This document shows positions 23,427 to 32,038 of a DNA stretch of 40,099 bases, piece after piece (position 1 is the first letter of the stretch; every line of letters starts with the position of its first letter). Source of the DNA: JBFHFS01 sp041583495 (GTDB lineage Bacteria; Bacteroidota; Bacteroidia; Bacteroidales; Marinilabiliaceae); NCBI GenBank assembly GCA_041583495.1, contig JBFHFS010000043.1, positions 1 to 40,099 on the forward strand, read 5' to 3'. The position numbers and the translations under genes were made by a program. The notes below the pieces were generated by a model. The model worked only from the letters and a program-made list of their open reading frames with translations. It made no database searches and was not told the origin of the DNA.

Positions 23427-24785
23427 TTAAACGGCTCCCTGGTCCATCATGGCATTGGCCACTTTTATGAAGCCCCCAATATTGGCTCCTTTAACGTAAT
23501 TGACATAGCCATCTTTTTCTTTGCCGTATTTTACGCAAGTGGCATGGATGCTTTTCATGATGAATTGAAGTTTTTCATCTATTTCCTTGAGAGTCCATTG
23601 AATGCGCATTGAGTTTTGGGCAATTTCCAGACCAGAAACGGCTACTCCGCCTGCGTTGGCTGCCTTCCCGGGGGCAAAGAGCACTTTGTGCTGATGAAAA
23701 ATCCGGATGGCTTCGGGAGTAGAAGGCATGTTGGCCCCCTCCGAGACACAGAAACACCCATTGTTCACCAGGATGCGGGCATCGGCGGCTTCAATTTCGT
23801 TTTGGGTAGCGCAGGGCATGGCTATATCACACTTCACTTTCCAGGGGGTTTCTCCTTTAAAGTATTGTGCTTCGGGGTACTGGGTTACATATTCACGAAT
23901 TCGTCCGCGCAGGTGATTCTTGAGATGCTTCACGAAGGCCAGCTTTTCGGCGTTAAAGCCTTGTGGGTCGTGGATGTAGCCATTCGAATCGGAGAGGGTT
24001 ACCGGTTTACCGCCCAGATCAAGCACTTTTTCAACGGCATATTGGGCCACGTTGCCCGATCCGCTGATGGTAACGGTTTTTCCTTTGATCGTTTTGTTTT
24101 GAGTGGCTAACATCTCCCGGGCAAAGTAGGTGGTACCATAACCTGTGGCTTCGGGTCTCAGGGGACTGCCGCCCCATTCGCGGCCTTTGCCTGTAAAGGT
24201 GCCCTGGAAAGTATTGGAGATTCGCTTATAGTGTCCGAAAAGATAGCCAATTTCTCGTCCGCCCACACCGATATCCCCGGCGGGGACGTCAATGTTGGGT
24301 CCGATGTGTTTGACCAGCTCGGTGACAAAGGACTGGCAAAATTTCATCACCTCATTGTCTGATTTTCCCATGGGGTTAAAATCGGAGCCTCCCTTGCCAC
24401 CGCCCATAGGCAGGGTGGTCAGACTATTTTTCAAGACCTGTTCGAAGGCCAGGAATTTGAGAATACTTTGATTGACCGATTCATGGAAACGAAGGCCTCC
24501 CTTGTAGGGGCCAATGGCGTTGTTCATTTGAACCCGATAGCCCCGGTTGAATTGAATCTGGCCCTGGTCGTCGAGCCAGGGCACCCGGAAGGAGATAATC
24601 CGGTCGGGCTCGGTCATTCGGTCTAATATCTTATTCTGAATAAGAATGGGATTCTCCAGAAGAAAGGGGGCCAGGGTTTCGGCAACTTCATGAACGGCCT
24701 GATGAAATTCGGGTTCATGAGGGTTTTTAAATTTTACCCTCTTCATAAAGTCCTCGACAAACGCAGTTGCTTTATCATCATTCAT
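23427..24785 (-). CDS. gdhA: NADP-type glutamate dehydrogenase
   Basis: A 452-residue enzyme from the ATG at 24785 (MNDDKATAFVEDF...); an upstream in-frame ATG would add 16 residues not typical of the family. It converts 2-oxoglutarate and ammonium to glutamate. Active-site blocks are GPYKGGLRFHESVN, LPMGGGKGGSDFNP with the catalytic-region Lys, and PAGDIGVGGREIGYLFG. The nucleotide fold has GSGNVAQYA. Length and N-terminal segment fit the hexameric biosynthetic class (GdhA), so NADPH use is the likely choice. It is convergent with the GIN-domain gene. Confidence 0.95.
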   Translation of the reverse strand: MNDDKATAFVEDFMKRVKFKNPHEPEFHQAVHEVAETLAPFLLENPILIQNKILDRMTEPDRIISFRVPWLDDQGQIQFNRGYRVQMNNAIGPYKGGLRFHESVNQSILKFLAFEQVLKNSLTTLPMGGGKGGSDFNPMGKSDNEVMKFCQSFVTELVKHIGPNIDVPAGDIGVGGREIGYLFGHYKRISNTFQGTFTGKGREWGGSPLRPEATGYGTTYFAREMLATQNKTIKGKTVTISGSGNVAQYAVEKVLDLGGKPVTLSDSNGYIHDPQGFNAEKLAFVKHLKNHLRGRIREYVTQYPEAQYFKGETPWKVKCDIAMPCATQNEIEAADARILVNNGCFCVSEGANMPSTPEAIRIFHQHKVLFAPGKAANAGGVAVSGLEIAQNSMRIQWTLKEIDEKLQFIMKSIHATCVKYGKEKDGYVNYVKGANIGGFIKVANAMMDQGAV

Positions 24786-25032
24786 AGAGTTGGGTATTTT
24801 TGTTATTCCAGTATCGGATGCTTTAATATACAAAAAAACAGAGAATAGTGGTAGCCCAAAAAGCTCTTAGTTCCCTTTGGTTTGAATTTACGATTAGGCA
24901 AGGTTCTTATGGGCGAGTGTGTTGCTGTGTGAAATGGTGTTAAACTGCTTTAAAAGGGAATTTTTAAAGGGGTTAATGATTAAATTTACATCTCCAGATA
25001 AATAAGGATAAGACCGTAGTGTTTTGATATTC

Positions 25033-25044
25033 TTTCGGCCGAAA
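25033..25044. promoter_or_regulatory. Perfect palindrome TTTCGGCCGAAA upstream of the TSUP gene
   Basis: A 12-base perfect palindrome, extendable to TCTTTCGG/CCGAAAAAGA, whose end lies 20 bases before the start codon. It lies where an operator or a leader hairpin could block translation. No regulator gene is adjacent. Confidence 0.4.
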
Positions 25045-25064
25045 AAGATAAAAATAGTGAGGGA

Positions 25065-25811
25065 ATGGAAAATATTACCTTGTTGCTGTGGATCGCCAGT
25101 GGCGTAGTAATTCTGCTATCCGCCTTACTGAAAGGGATGACTGGTTTTGGTTTTGCGCTTTTAGCTGTTCCCTTTTTGTCGTTGATTTACCCTGTAAAAG
25201 TGTTGGTGCCTGCGATGGCGATCTTTAATTTAATAACCAGTGTTTTACTGCTTTTAAAGATCCGTGAGCGGGTGTCCTGGCGCTATTTTATCCCTATGCT
25301 TCTGGCGAGTTTTGGCGGCATTCCGCTGGGCATTTACATGCTCGATTACCTGGATGAGAGAGCTCTGCGGATCATCATTGGGGTGATGCTTGTTGCCGTG
25401 TCGTTAAAGATGCTGATGGGCATCCCTTTGGCTCGTCGGTTTAGAGACAAGCCTATTTTTTTTGCGGGCTTTTTGAGTGGGTTGCTAACGGGCAGTATCT
25501 CCGCGGGTGGCCCGCCTCTGGTTATTGCCATGAATCGAAAAGGTTATAGCAAGGATTTGTTCCGGGGAATCTTCGCCTGGTTCAGCACCTTTAGTTCCTT
25601 TTTTACCATAGCGGGTTTCTATGCCGATGGGCTGCTGGTAAAACCCTCCTTTGAATTGGCGTTGTTCTTTTCGCCCCTGCTGCTGTTAGGTTCCTCTCTG
25701 GGGAATCGGTATGCCTCCAGGGTTGATGCCAATAAGTTTAAGCGGGTGGTGGTACTGGTCAATGTTTTTACCGGGGTGGCCACCATTCTTTCAGGTTTTC
25801 TGCATCAATAG
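25065..25811 (+). CDS. TSUP-family permease (TauE/SafE-like)
   Basis: A 248-residue membrane protein with seven or eight helices in two repeats. Typical motifs are the N-terminal SALLKGMTGFGFALLAVPF and the mid-protein GLLTGSISAGGPPLVIAMNRKG. TSUP members export or import sulfite, sulfoacetate and other organic anions; the substrate here cannot be assigned. The gene is alone, divergent from gdhA, and preceded by a perfect palindrome. Confidence 0.88.
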   Translation: MENITLLLWIASGVVILLSALLKGMTGFGFALLAVPFLSLIYPVKVLVPAMAIFNLITSVLLLLKIRERVSWRYFIPMLLASFGGIPLGIYMLDYLDERALRIIIGVMLVAVSLKMLMGIPLARRFRDKPIFFAGFLSGLLTGSISAGGPPLVIAMNRKGYSKDLFRGIFAWFSTFSSFFTIAGFYADGLLVKPSFELALFFSPLLLLGSSLGNRYASRVDANKFKRVVVLVNVFTGVATILSGFLHQ

Positions 25812-25879
25812 ATTTTATCTTTTGGATTAAATATCGTCTTTGGCCAATCACTTTCTTGTTAATGAGGAAGCTGAGAGTC

Positions 25880-26959
25880 TTATTTGGCGTGTTTTAACGC
25901 CTTTCTAATAACGGGCTTAACGATTTCGGCATACCGCATAAATCCCACATCTGTGTAGTGCACCCCATCGATGCTGCCTTCCCCGTCTACCCCAATCAGG
26001 TCGTTGTTTTTAACCAGAAAGAGGGCTTTGGTTTTTTCTTTTTTGAGCCGGTCGAAGGCGTTTCTCAGGGCTTTGTTCTTATCCTCCTGGAGTTGTTGTT
26101 TGCCGGCTAACAAGAAGCGTTTCTGGTCTCCTGTATTGCCCACCAACACAATGGGGATGTTTGGTTGCAGGGCTCTCAGCCGTTTTACAAAGGAGAGGGT
26201 TTTCTGTTCTATCTCATCGGCGGGAAGGTTAGGGGTGCAGTCGAGGATGTAGCAGGAAGCCTTCAGTTGGCCCATCAGGTCGGCCATCTCAGGGTCCAGC
26301 TTTCCGTTGCCGCTGAAACCCAGGTTGATGGTGGTGTAGTTCAGGTGTCGGCCGAGGATGCCCGAAGGCACCATTCCGGGCCGGGAGGCCGAACAACCCT
26401 GCATGATAGAGGTTCCGTAGAAAACCAGGAGCCCCCTGGTGTTTTGGTTTTTCAACGAGGTGAGCACAGCGGTTGAATCAATCCCCAGGCTAAGGGAATC
26501 TATGCCGTCGTAGGTGGGCAGGTAAAGCCGGTATTCTCTCATCTCCTTAGGTAGCCCTTCGATGAGCGTTCCTTCCCAAGTGGGGAGGCTGGTTTTTGAG
26601 GCGCCGGCCCAAAACCATTGTCCATCTTTTTTGGCATACAAATCCACCCCTTTGATGCCTACCTCACTCATGTGAGGCATCTTGGCATCAAACCGGTTGG
26701 TGTACTTAACCTTTATCGAACTCGAATTGGATTGGAAATGAAGGCACATCCCTGAGCTATGACGGGAGAGATCCCAAACCGGAGGGCGCACCATCTCTTT
26801 GGCCCGTGCCGGCAACCGATCGAACGGATGCTCTGTGTCGGTCCATCCCTGACCTTCAATCCCGAGGGTCTCGGCGTTGATCCAGCGCGTGGATTGGGCA
26901 ATGCCGGATTGTATAAGAATGAAACAGAAGAGCAGGGTCAACAGGTGTCTGGAAAACAT
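25880..26959 (-). CDS. Secreted SGNH/GDSL hydrolase family protein
   Basis: A 359-residue exported esterase-like protein. The signal peptide ends near IAQ-22. An N-terminal beta-sandwich (SGNH_hydro_N type, about residues 25-165) precedes the SGNH domain. The nucleophile is S184 in YGTSIMQG, the oxyanion residues lie in GFSGNGK (N218), and the D331-G-V-H334 pair completes the triad. The DCTPN block (240-244) is typical of this branch, often annotated as carbohydrate deacetylase. The substrate is unknown, although the neighbourhood is rich in glycan-active enzymes. It converges on the TSUP gene with a 68-base gap and no clear terminator. Confidence 0.88.
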   Translation of the reverse strand: MFSRHLLTLLFCFILIQSGIAQSTRWINAETLGIEGQGWTDTEHPFDRLPARAKEMVRPPVWDLSRHSSGMCLHFQSNSSSIKVKYTNRFDAKMPHMSEVGIKGVDLYAKKDGQWFWAGASKTSLPTWEGTLIEGLPKEMREYRLYLPTYDGIDSLSLGIDSTAVLTSLKNQNTRGLLVFYGTSIMQGCSASRPGMVPSGILGRHLNYTTINLGFSGNGKLDPEMADLMGQLKASCYILDCTPNLPADEIEQKTLSFVKRLRALQPNIPIVLVGNTGDQKRFLLAGKQQLQEDKNKALRNAFDRLKKEKTKALFLVKNNDLIGVDGEGSIDGVHYTDVGFMRYAEIVKPVIRKALKHAK

Positions 26960-27094
26960 GGCTTTACTTTTTTGGGATGGATGGGTAAAAAATAAATTTT
27001 TATAAATTTACATATTATTTACGAACATGCGTTCTATTCATGGGTTTGAAAGCGGTTGCCTATTTTGCATGGTATTCATAAAAAAAGAATTGAT

Positions 27095-27442
27095 ATGAGT
27101 AAAAAAGGAGAGGCTTTTTATGTCTCAAAGAATGAGGCTTTCGAAGATCTGGGCGGAGGAATTCGCCGGCAGGTGATGGTGTATGATGATCAATTGATGA
27201 TGGTAAAGGAGGTTTTCGAAGAGGGCGCTATTGGCTACGTCCATAATCATCCGCACCGGCAGGCCACCTATGTGGCCTCGGGTATTTTTGAGGTGACCAT
27301 CGATGGGGTGAAGAAGGTGCTTCGGAAAGGGGACTCCTTTTATGTGACACCTGATTTGCGTCATGGTGTTTTGTGCGTGGAATCGGGGGTGCTCATTGAT
27401 GTGTTTAATCCCATCCACGAAGACTTTGTCAGCCATGAGTAG
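27095..27442 (+). CDS. Small cupin-domain protein
   Basis: A 115-residue single-domain cupin. I chose the ATG at 27095; an upstream frame to 27056 adds 13 residues that do not look like cupin sequence. Motif 1 is GYVHNHPHRQATYVASG (H50, H52 and Q56 where Glu is more usual) and motif 2 is GDSFYVTPDLRHGV (H90), so a metal site is plausible. Similar small cupins are often annotated as pectin-degradation (KdgF-like) or sugar-binding proteins; no substrate can be assigned. It is followed 52 bases later by the uracil-DNA glycosylase gene. Confidence 0.82.
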   Translation: MSKKGEAFYVSKNEAFEDLGGGIRRQVMVYDDQLMMVKEVFEEGAIGYVHNHPHRQATYVASGIFEVTIDGVKKVLRKGDSFYVTPDLRHGVLCVESGVLIDVFNPIHEDFVSHE

Positions 27443-27494
27443 TTTCGAATTCCTGAAACAACGGACTCCTTGAGATTAAGAATTACCGGTAAAA

Positions 27495-28082
27495 ATGGAT
27501 ACAGCGTTAGAAATCTTAAAATCTGAAGTGCTTAACTGCAATCGTTGCGGTCTTTCCCAAACAAGAACTCATGTGGTTTTTGGGGAAGGAAATCCCCACG
27601 CCAAAATTTTCATTATTGGTGAGGCGCCCGGAAGAGATGAGGATTTGCAGGGGCGTCCCTTCGTTGGGAAATCGGGTCAGCTGTTGGATCGGATTTTGTC
27701 GGCTTGTGGATTTACCCGTGAGGAGCATGTTTTTATCGGAAACATCATAAAGTGCCGTCCCCCGGGCAACCGGGTTCCTCTTCCCGAAGAAGCCGCCGCC
27801 TGTATGCCTTACCTGCTTGAGCAGATCGAGCGGGTGGATCCCAAAATAATGATCCTTCTGGGAGCGACAGCACTGAATCATATGATGGGCCCGCAATACC
27901 GTATTACACGGGTTCGCGGACAATGGCTCACGTGGAACAACCTTCTGGTTATGCCGGTGTTTCATCCTTCTGCGCTGCTGCGCAACCCGGCGCTAAAAAG
28001 AGATACCTGGGAAGATTTTAAGAAGGTTGTATTCAAATATCGCGAGTTGGTTGACCCACAGCATTATTCTGCACATGTTTGA
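27495..28082 (+). CDS. Family 4 uracil-DNA glycosylase (iron-sulfur type)
   Basis: A 195-residue base-excision repair enzyme that removes uracil from DNA. Four cysteines for a [4Fe-4S] cluster are placed as in family 4: C15, C18, C87 and C103. The first catalytic motif GEAPGRDED lies at 42-50 and the second, HPSALLR, at 157-163. KCRPPGNRVP surrounds C87. Length is normal. It may be co-transcribed with the cupin gene just upstream, without obvious functional link. Confidence 0.94.
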   Translation: MDTALEILKSEVLNCNRCGLSQTRTHVVFGEGNPHAKIFIIGEAPGRDEDLQGRPFVGKSGQLLDRILSACGFTREEHVFIGNIIKCRPPGNRVPLPEEAAACMPYLLEQIERVDPKIMILLGATALNHMMGPQYRITRVRGQWLTWNNLLVMPVFHPSALLRNPALKRDTWEDFKKVVFKYRELVDPQHYSAHV

Positions 28083-28164
28083 GGGGTCTTTATAGATTGG
28101 TTTCGCGGGGTGATGCAGTTCCCGGGTAATCTTTTCCCCTGAGATAGGTCACAGGAGAGGCCTT

Positions 28165-28710
28165 TTACGATCTGCTCATTCTGCCTCTTCTTTTAAGTTT
28201 TATGTTTTTCGGAATTACGGGACGGACCGAAGGGTTAAGAGTGTTCTTCTCTTTGGCCGGGGTATTGGTGTTATTGAGGCCCTGGTCCGGGCTCTTTCTG
28301 TGGATGTAATTTGGCGTTAAGGGTCTTACCTCCGGGGTTATCAGAAAAGGAGCGACCAGAAACAGAAGCGGGACGATCCCAGCCAGAAAACCGATGGACC
28401 ATTGGCCAGCCGATTTTTTAAACATCTGGCGAAATATACAGCAAATAAGCTTCCAGTGAAGAGTGATGTGAATAGCCAGAAACAAGATGAAGATTAGTCC
28501 TGTCAACAGGTGGATGATCCCCCAGCTATGTCTGTTGAGGCCAAGGAAGAAAAGCTCTGTTCTGTCTCCATAAAGGCCGTGGGCTACCCTGCCGGGGAGC
28601 AATACATCTTTAATAAGAAACCCCAGTCCGGTTATGCCCATTAACAGGACGAACATTACCCCATCGATCAACAGGTTGAGTTGTGGCCTGGTTTTATACC
28701 ATTTTTTCAT
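28165..28710 (-). CDS. DUF4405 membrane protein, possible b-type cytochrome
   Basis: A 181-residue protein with three or four hydrophobic helices (about 12-33, 62-85 and 104-122) and a long basic, Pro/Asn-rich C-terminal tail (125-181). Conserved His residues sit at helix faces: HSWGIIH near 61-67 and AIHITLHW near 80-87, spaced like the heme ligands of cytochrome b-like DUF4405 proteins. Redox function is inferred from these His residues and from the divergent DUF5320 gene. The start lies 217 bases from that gene, with two palindromes between. Confidence 0.78.
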   Translation of the reverse strand: MKKWYKTRPQLNLLIDGVMFVLLMGITGLGFLIKDVLLPGRVAHGLYGDRTELFFLGLNRHSWGIIHLLTGLIFILFLAIHITLHWKLICCIFRQMFKKSAGQWSIGFLAGIVPLLFLVAPFLITPEVRPLTPNYIHRKSPDQGLNNTNTPAKEKNTLNPSVRPVIPKNIKLKRRGRMSRS

Positions 28711-28782
28711 GTTTGTGCTTTTTTAGAATGGTTGAATTGAGCTGTAATTTCAATTTATTTTCATCTTCACCGCAAATTTAAG

Positions 28783-28800
28783 TGAACAAATGTTCATTTG
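28783..28800. promoter_or_regulatory. Overlapping palindromes, candidate operator
   Basis: TGAAC-AAAT-GTTCA (28783-28796) and CAAATG-TT-CATTTG (28787-28800) are two perfect interlocked inverted repeats that overlap the likely -33 element of the DUF5320 promoter. The position between divergent genes suits a repressor site acting on both. No regulator gene is adjacent. Confidence 0.5.
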
Positions 28801-28823
28801 AAAGTTTTTTTGCCCTATCTTTG
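28797..28823 (+). promoter_or_regulatory. Putative Bacteroidota promoter of the DUF5320 gene
   Basis: TTTG at 28797-28800 and TATCTTTG at 28816-28823 fit the TTTG / TAnnTTTG pair, with 15 bases between them, slightly shorter than usual. The -7 box is exact. The predicted start of transcription, near 28830, leaves a leader of about 100 bases. Confidence 0.55.
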
Positions 28824-28828
28824 TATTA

Positions 28829-28854
28829 TTGATGGAATGCATCAATACCATCAA
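28829..28854 (+). promoter_or_regulatory. Inverted repeat at the predicted transcription start
   Basis: TTGATGG (28829-28835) and CCATCAA (28848-28854) form a 7-bp inverted repeat with a 12-base spacer, right where DUF5320 transcription should begin. It could be a second operator or a 5'-end stem-loop. Confidence 0.45.
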
Positions 28855-28927
28855 AACCAAGGTAATGTCTGGATTTTTAAAGATGGAGCAGTTGAAAATA
28901 TTTTGTTAAACTAAAAATAGATGTATC

Positions 28928-29290
28928 ATGCCAAAAGGAGATCGTAAAGGACCCATGGGACAAGGTTCCATGACCGGAAGAGGATTAGGTTTTTGTCAGG
29001 GTGACGACACCCCGGGTTACACCAAAAATTTTAGTAATGGAGCCGGCATGGGCCGTGGTTTAGGCCGCAGGTTTGGCTTTGGCGGAGGAAGAGGTTTTGG
29101 TGGCGGAAGAGGCCTGGGCCGTGGACGTGGATTTGGCTGGAGAAATGCTTTTGGTGGCAACCCCATGGAAGCACAGGGGATGAGCCCTCAGGATGAAGCC
29201 GGTCTGTTAAGGGCAGAGGCCGAATCCATTAAGAACTCACTGAAGAATATCGAGAAGCGGTTAAATGATTTGGAGAGTCCTGATAATTAG
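28928..29290 (+). CDS. DUF5320 domain-containing protein
   Basis: A 120-residue protein with the DUF5320 N-terminal signature MPKGDRKGPMGQGSMTGRG, a single Cys (C23), a Gly/Arg/Phe-rich middle (about 39-75, GRG and FGGGRG repeats) and a C-terminal amphipathic, probably coiled-coil helix (about 87-118). The family is widespread in anaerobes and often lies near NifX/MTH1175-type or metal/redox proteins, but no function is established. It has its own promoter and palindromes upstream. Its stop overlaps the TonB receptor stop by three bases, tail to tail. Confidence 0.88.
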   Translation: MPKGDRKGPMGQGSMTGRGLGFCQGDDTPGYTKNFSNGAGMGRGLGRRFGFGGGRGFGGGRGLGRGRGFGWRNAFGGNPMEAQGMSPQDEAGLLRAEAESIKNSLKNIEKRLNDLESPDN

Positions 29291-31545
29291 GGGGAACGTG
29301 CTTTGATAATCAGACTTACAAAGGCATTTCTTGGCGTTCCTGGATAGTAGTAACGGGGTGCTCTTCCGCCAAACGAGGGGGCATTTACCAGTAACATGGA
29401 GGCATAATGGGCATCGCATAAATTGTTGATGCCAGCCTGCACCAGCCAGTTCCAAGTGGCGTTGTTTTTTAGCGTGGCTGAGATCTGTAAGTTTAGCAGG
29501 GAGTGACCCTTGTATTTTATTGTGTTGGCGTCGTTTAGATACTGGTCTCCGGTGTGGGTCCATACTATGCGACCCGAAAAGTTATTACGCAGGATGGTGG
29601 TAAAAACCAGATGCGTAAGCTGGTTGGGAATACCCGGCAATCGGTTGCCCCCATAATCCTGACCATCATCGAGGAAGCTGTCGAAACGGTTTCTCATTTG
29701 GGTGTGGGCCAGTTCCACCTCTACTCTCGAACTAGGGCTCTTAGAAAGGGGCCACTGGTTTTTTAGCTCTATTTCCAGTCCGTAATGCACGGTTTTGCCC
29801 GCATTGATGCCATAAAAAACGGCCTCGCTCTCGCGTTTGGTGACCAGCAGGTTTTTCAAACGAATGAGATAGGCCGTTACATCAAAGGAGAGACGTTGGT
29901 TCCGACCGGTTCCGCGGATGCCTGCCTCCGAGTTGAGTCCCTCTTCGGGAAGCAGATTGGGGTTGATGTTGCCCTCCGGCATCAGCGTCTCCTCCACACT
30001 GGGCACCGAAAAGCCGTGTCCCACAGCGGCAAAAAGGTTCAGGTGGTTATTCAGTGCCCCGTTGAGGCCTAACCTTGGCGATAGAATGGGCTCGTAGTCG
30101 TACTCCCCCGACAGGTTGGGGCCCTCTTCGAGGAGGTCATTTAAAGAATAATTCAGGAAGTGCAGATTGGCGCTGCCCGAGAGCTTCCAATGGGGGTTTA
30201 AGTCGTAGTCGGCTTTGGCAAAGAGATTTACAAATCGGCGCACTTCCCGGTTGTGGGCTTCTATTGCCCCTTCCCGGCCATCGAGTGTCTCAATTTGCTG
30301 CCAGGTATAGTGTTCGTTAAAGAGTTCACCACCCGTGGTAAGGGCCCACTTTGGGGTTGTAAGGGTCAGCTCATCCCGAATGCCGGTGGTCAGTGAGTGG
30401 TCGTCGAGAATGTTAAAGGGGCGGGACTCATAGGCGTTGTTGTGCAAAACAAAAAGGGTGAGTTTATTCCTGAGTTTTGCATTTAGTCTGGATTGCAGGG
30501 TTAAGCCCGACACCCACTTGTCGTATTTTTCGTAGCCGCGGATGGACAGCCAGTTGGCTGCCGCTTTTTGGGGTGTTGCCAGATAGGTTTCCTCGTCAAG
30601 TGAGCTGGGTATTTGTGCATTAAGACTTATGTAATTGCCTGAAAAATAGAGCGAATGATTGTCCCATTGTGCGCGATACATCACCGAGCCGTTGAATCTT
30701 TGGTAGTGGCTGTTTTCGCGAAAACCATCTGTTTGGGTGTAGGAGGCAGTGGTTTTAAGTACCGAAGCATGGCTTTTAAAGCCGGCAGTCAGAGCGGTTT
30801 TGGATTGGTCGAAGGACCCTTTTTGCAGCAGCGCTTTGACGTTGGCAGGTCCGGCAACTGTATGATCGGGATGAAAAACGATGGCCCCACCCAGGCCATT
30901 GCCATAGAGAGAGGAGGCAGGACCGCGGATAATCTCCACCCGTGCCATATCGAACATCTCCAGGTCTTCGATGGTGGTGTTGCCATCGCCGGTGGTCAGG
31001 GGGATGTCGTCGAGGTAAGCACGAATGCGGGTGGTCGCGTAGGGCGAGCGGCTTCCTATGCCACGGATCGTAAGCCGCCCCGTGTTGAGGGCGCCCTGTT
31101 GCCAGACTATTCCCGGCGAGTGGGGGAGTATCTGTCCCGGTTCCAGCTCCAGGTTCAAGGGGTCGCTAATCCATAAGGAGAGGCTACCCGGAACCTCTCT
31201 TCTTTTGGCCACCATGAGAGGGGCCGAGATGGTTACCTCGTTCAGCACTCTTGTGCCTGGGATTAAAAGCACCCGGTTGGCTGTACCGGGGACCAGCTCT
31301 TGTTGGGTTGTTTGGTATTCGGGGTGGAAAAAGAAAGCAGAAATGGTGGTGTCGATGGCGATCTCAAAAAAGCCAAAAGGGCCTGAGAGGGCTACCGATG
31401 TCCCGTCGATTCGGATGCTTACCCCGCTAACGGTTTCTCCTGTTTGGGCATCCAGACAACGACCCGATATCCGGGCATGGCTATCAACCCCGGAAAGAAG
31501 GAGCAGAAGAAAAATTAGGGGTTTGTAGCTGAGGTTTTGCTTCAA
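29287..31545 (-). CDS. TonB-dependent outer-membrane receptor
   Basis: A 752-residue receptor. After the signal peptide (to about residue 24) comes a carboxypeptidase-regulatory-like beta domain (RISGRCLDAQTGETVSGVSIRIDGT; about 25-95), then a plug with GRLTIRGIGSRSPYATTRIRAYLDDIP and RVEIIRGPASSLYGNGLGGAI (about 115-230), then a beta-barrel. It resembles FecA/CirA-type receptors more than SusC (normally about 1000 residues), and no SusD partner is adjacent. Siderophore, cobalamin or another ligand is possible. The next minus-strand gene upstream starts more than 2 kb away, so this is a separate unit. Confidence 0.93.
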   Translation of the reverse strand: MKQNLSYKPLIFLLLLLSGVDSHARISGRCLDAQTGETVSGVSIRIDGTSVALSGPFGFFEIAIDTTISAFFFHPEYQTTQQELVPGTANRVLLIPGTRVLNEVTISAPLMVAKRREVPGSLSLWISDPLNLELEPGQILPHSPGIVWQQGALNTGRLTIRGIGSRSPYATTRIRAYLDDIPLTTGDGNTTIEDLEMFDMARVEIIRGPASSLYGNGLGGAIVFHPDHTVAGPANVKALLQKGSFDQSKTALTAGFKSHASVLKTTASYTQTDGFRENSHYQRFNGSVMYRAQWDNHSLYFSGNYISLNAQIPSSLDEETYLATPQKAAANWLSIRGYEKYDKWVSGLTLQSRLNAKLRNKLTLFVLHNNAYESRPFNILDDHSLTTGIRDELTLTTPKWALTTGGELFNEHYTWQQIETLDGREGAIEAHNREVRRFVNLFAKADYDLNPHWKLSGSANLHFLNYSLNDLLEEGPNLSGEYDYEPILSPRLGLNGALNNHLNLFAAVGHGFSVPSVEETLMPEGNINPNLLPEEGLNSEAGIRGTGRNQRLSFDVTAYLIRLKNLLVTKRESEAVFYGINAGKTVHYGLEIELKNQWPLSKSPSSRVEVELAHTQMRNRFDSFLDDGQDYGGNRLPGIPNQLTHLVFTTILRNNFSGRIVWTHTGDQYLNDANTIKYKGHSLLNLQISATLKNNATWNWLVQAGINNLCDAHYASMLLVNAPSFGGRAPRYYYPGTPRNAFVSLIIKARSP

Positions 31546-31607
31546 TAGAAAAGGGTGTTTATGGTGTGATAATTTTGTGCTAATTAATAGTTTTTATTGT
31601 TGCTTTC

Positions 31608-31695
31608 CCTTCGACCCCTTCGACGGGCTCAGGGCACAGGGCTCAGGGGGTAGGGCACAGGGGCAGGGCTCAGGGGGTAGGGTTCAGGGTTCAGG
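31608..31695. repeat. GGGCTCAGGG-type tandem repeats with a CCCTTCGAC palindrome
   Basis: The left edge reads CCCTTCGACCCCTTCGACGG then GCTCAGGG, a variant of the CCCTTCGACnnGCTCAGGG palindrome found in many bacterial intergenic regions. It runs into about seven imperfect 8-12-base units (GGGCACAGG, GGGCTCAGG, GGGGTAGGG, GGGTTCAGG). The array is irregular and has no spacers of constant length. Confidence 0.65.
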
Positions 31696-31963
31696 ACTAA
31701 AGCTGCTATGAGCTACCTTTCCCTAATCCTGCATGCTCGGAAAAGAGTGCCGCAGCTGCCGCAGCTCGATGTATTTTGTTTAATTTCCTGGTACTACCAT
31801 ACTGTCACCGCTGCCGCGGTTAAGGGAACATGGTTGGTTGTGCATTCAACGAAAAAGGTTGTTTTTTATGTCTCATAATCACATCAAAAAACCATAGTAT
31901 CCTTTTTTTTGCTTCCAGCTTTCAGCTTTTTCCTTTTTCCACTTTACCCCTATCCCCCAGCCC

Positions 31964-32014
31964 TCCCGCCAGGGCGGGACAGGTACCTGAGGGGTTGACC
32001 CCGGCGGGGTTCAA
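31964..32014. repeat. Two adjacent GC-rich hairpins
   Basis: TCCCGCC-AG-GGCGGGA (31964-31979) is followed by TTGACCCC-GGC-GGGGTTCAA (31995-32014, one bulge). The second matches the TTGAACCCC units at 3345-3430. As there, a pyrimidine-rich tract comes next. Confidence 0.6.
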
Positions 32015-32038
32015 TAAAAATTCGTTTAATTCGTGGTT

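Noticed and set aside
29287..31545. SusC-type receptor of a polysaccharide utilisation locus
   Set aside because: The protein is about 250 residues shorter than typical SusC, has a siderophore-receptor-like plug and no adjacent SusD gene.
31608..31695. Possible CRISPR-like array
   Set aside because: Units are 8-12 bases, irregular and contiguous, with no unique spacers of constant length and no cas genes in the window.
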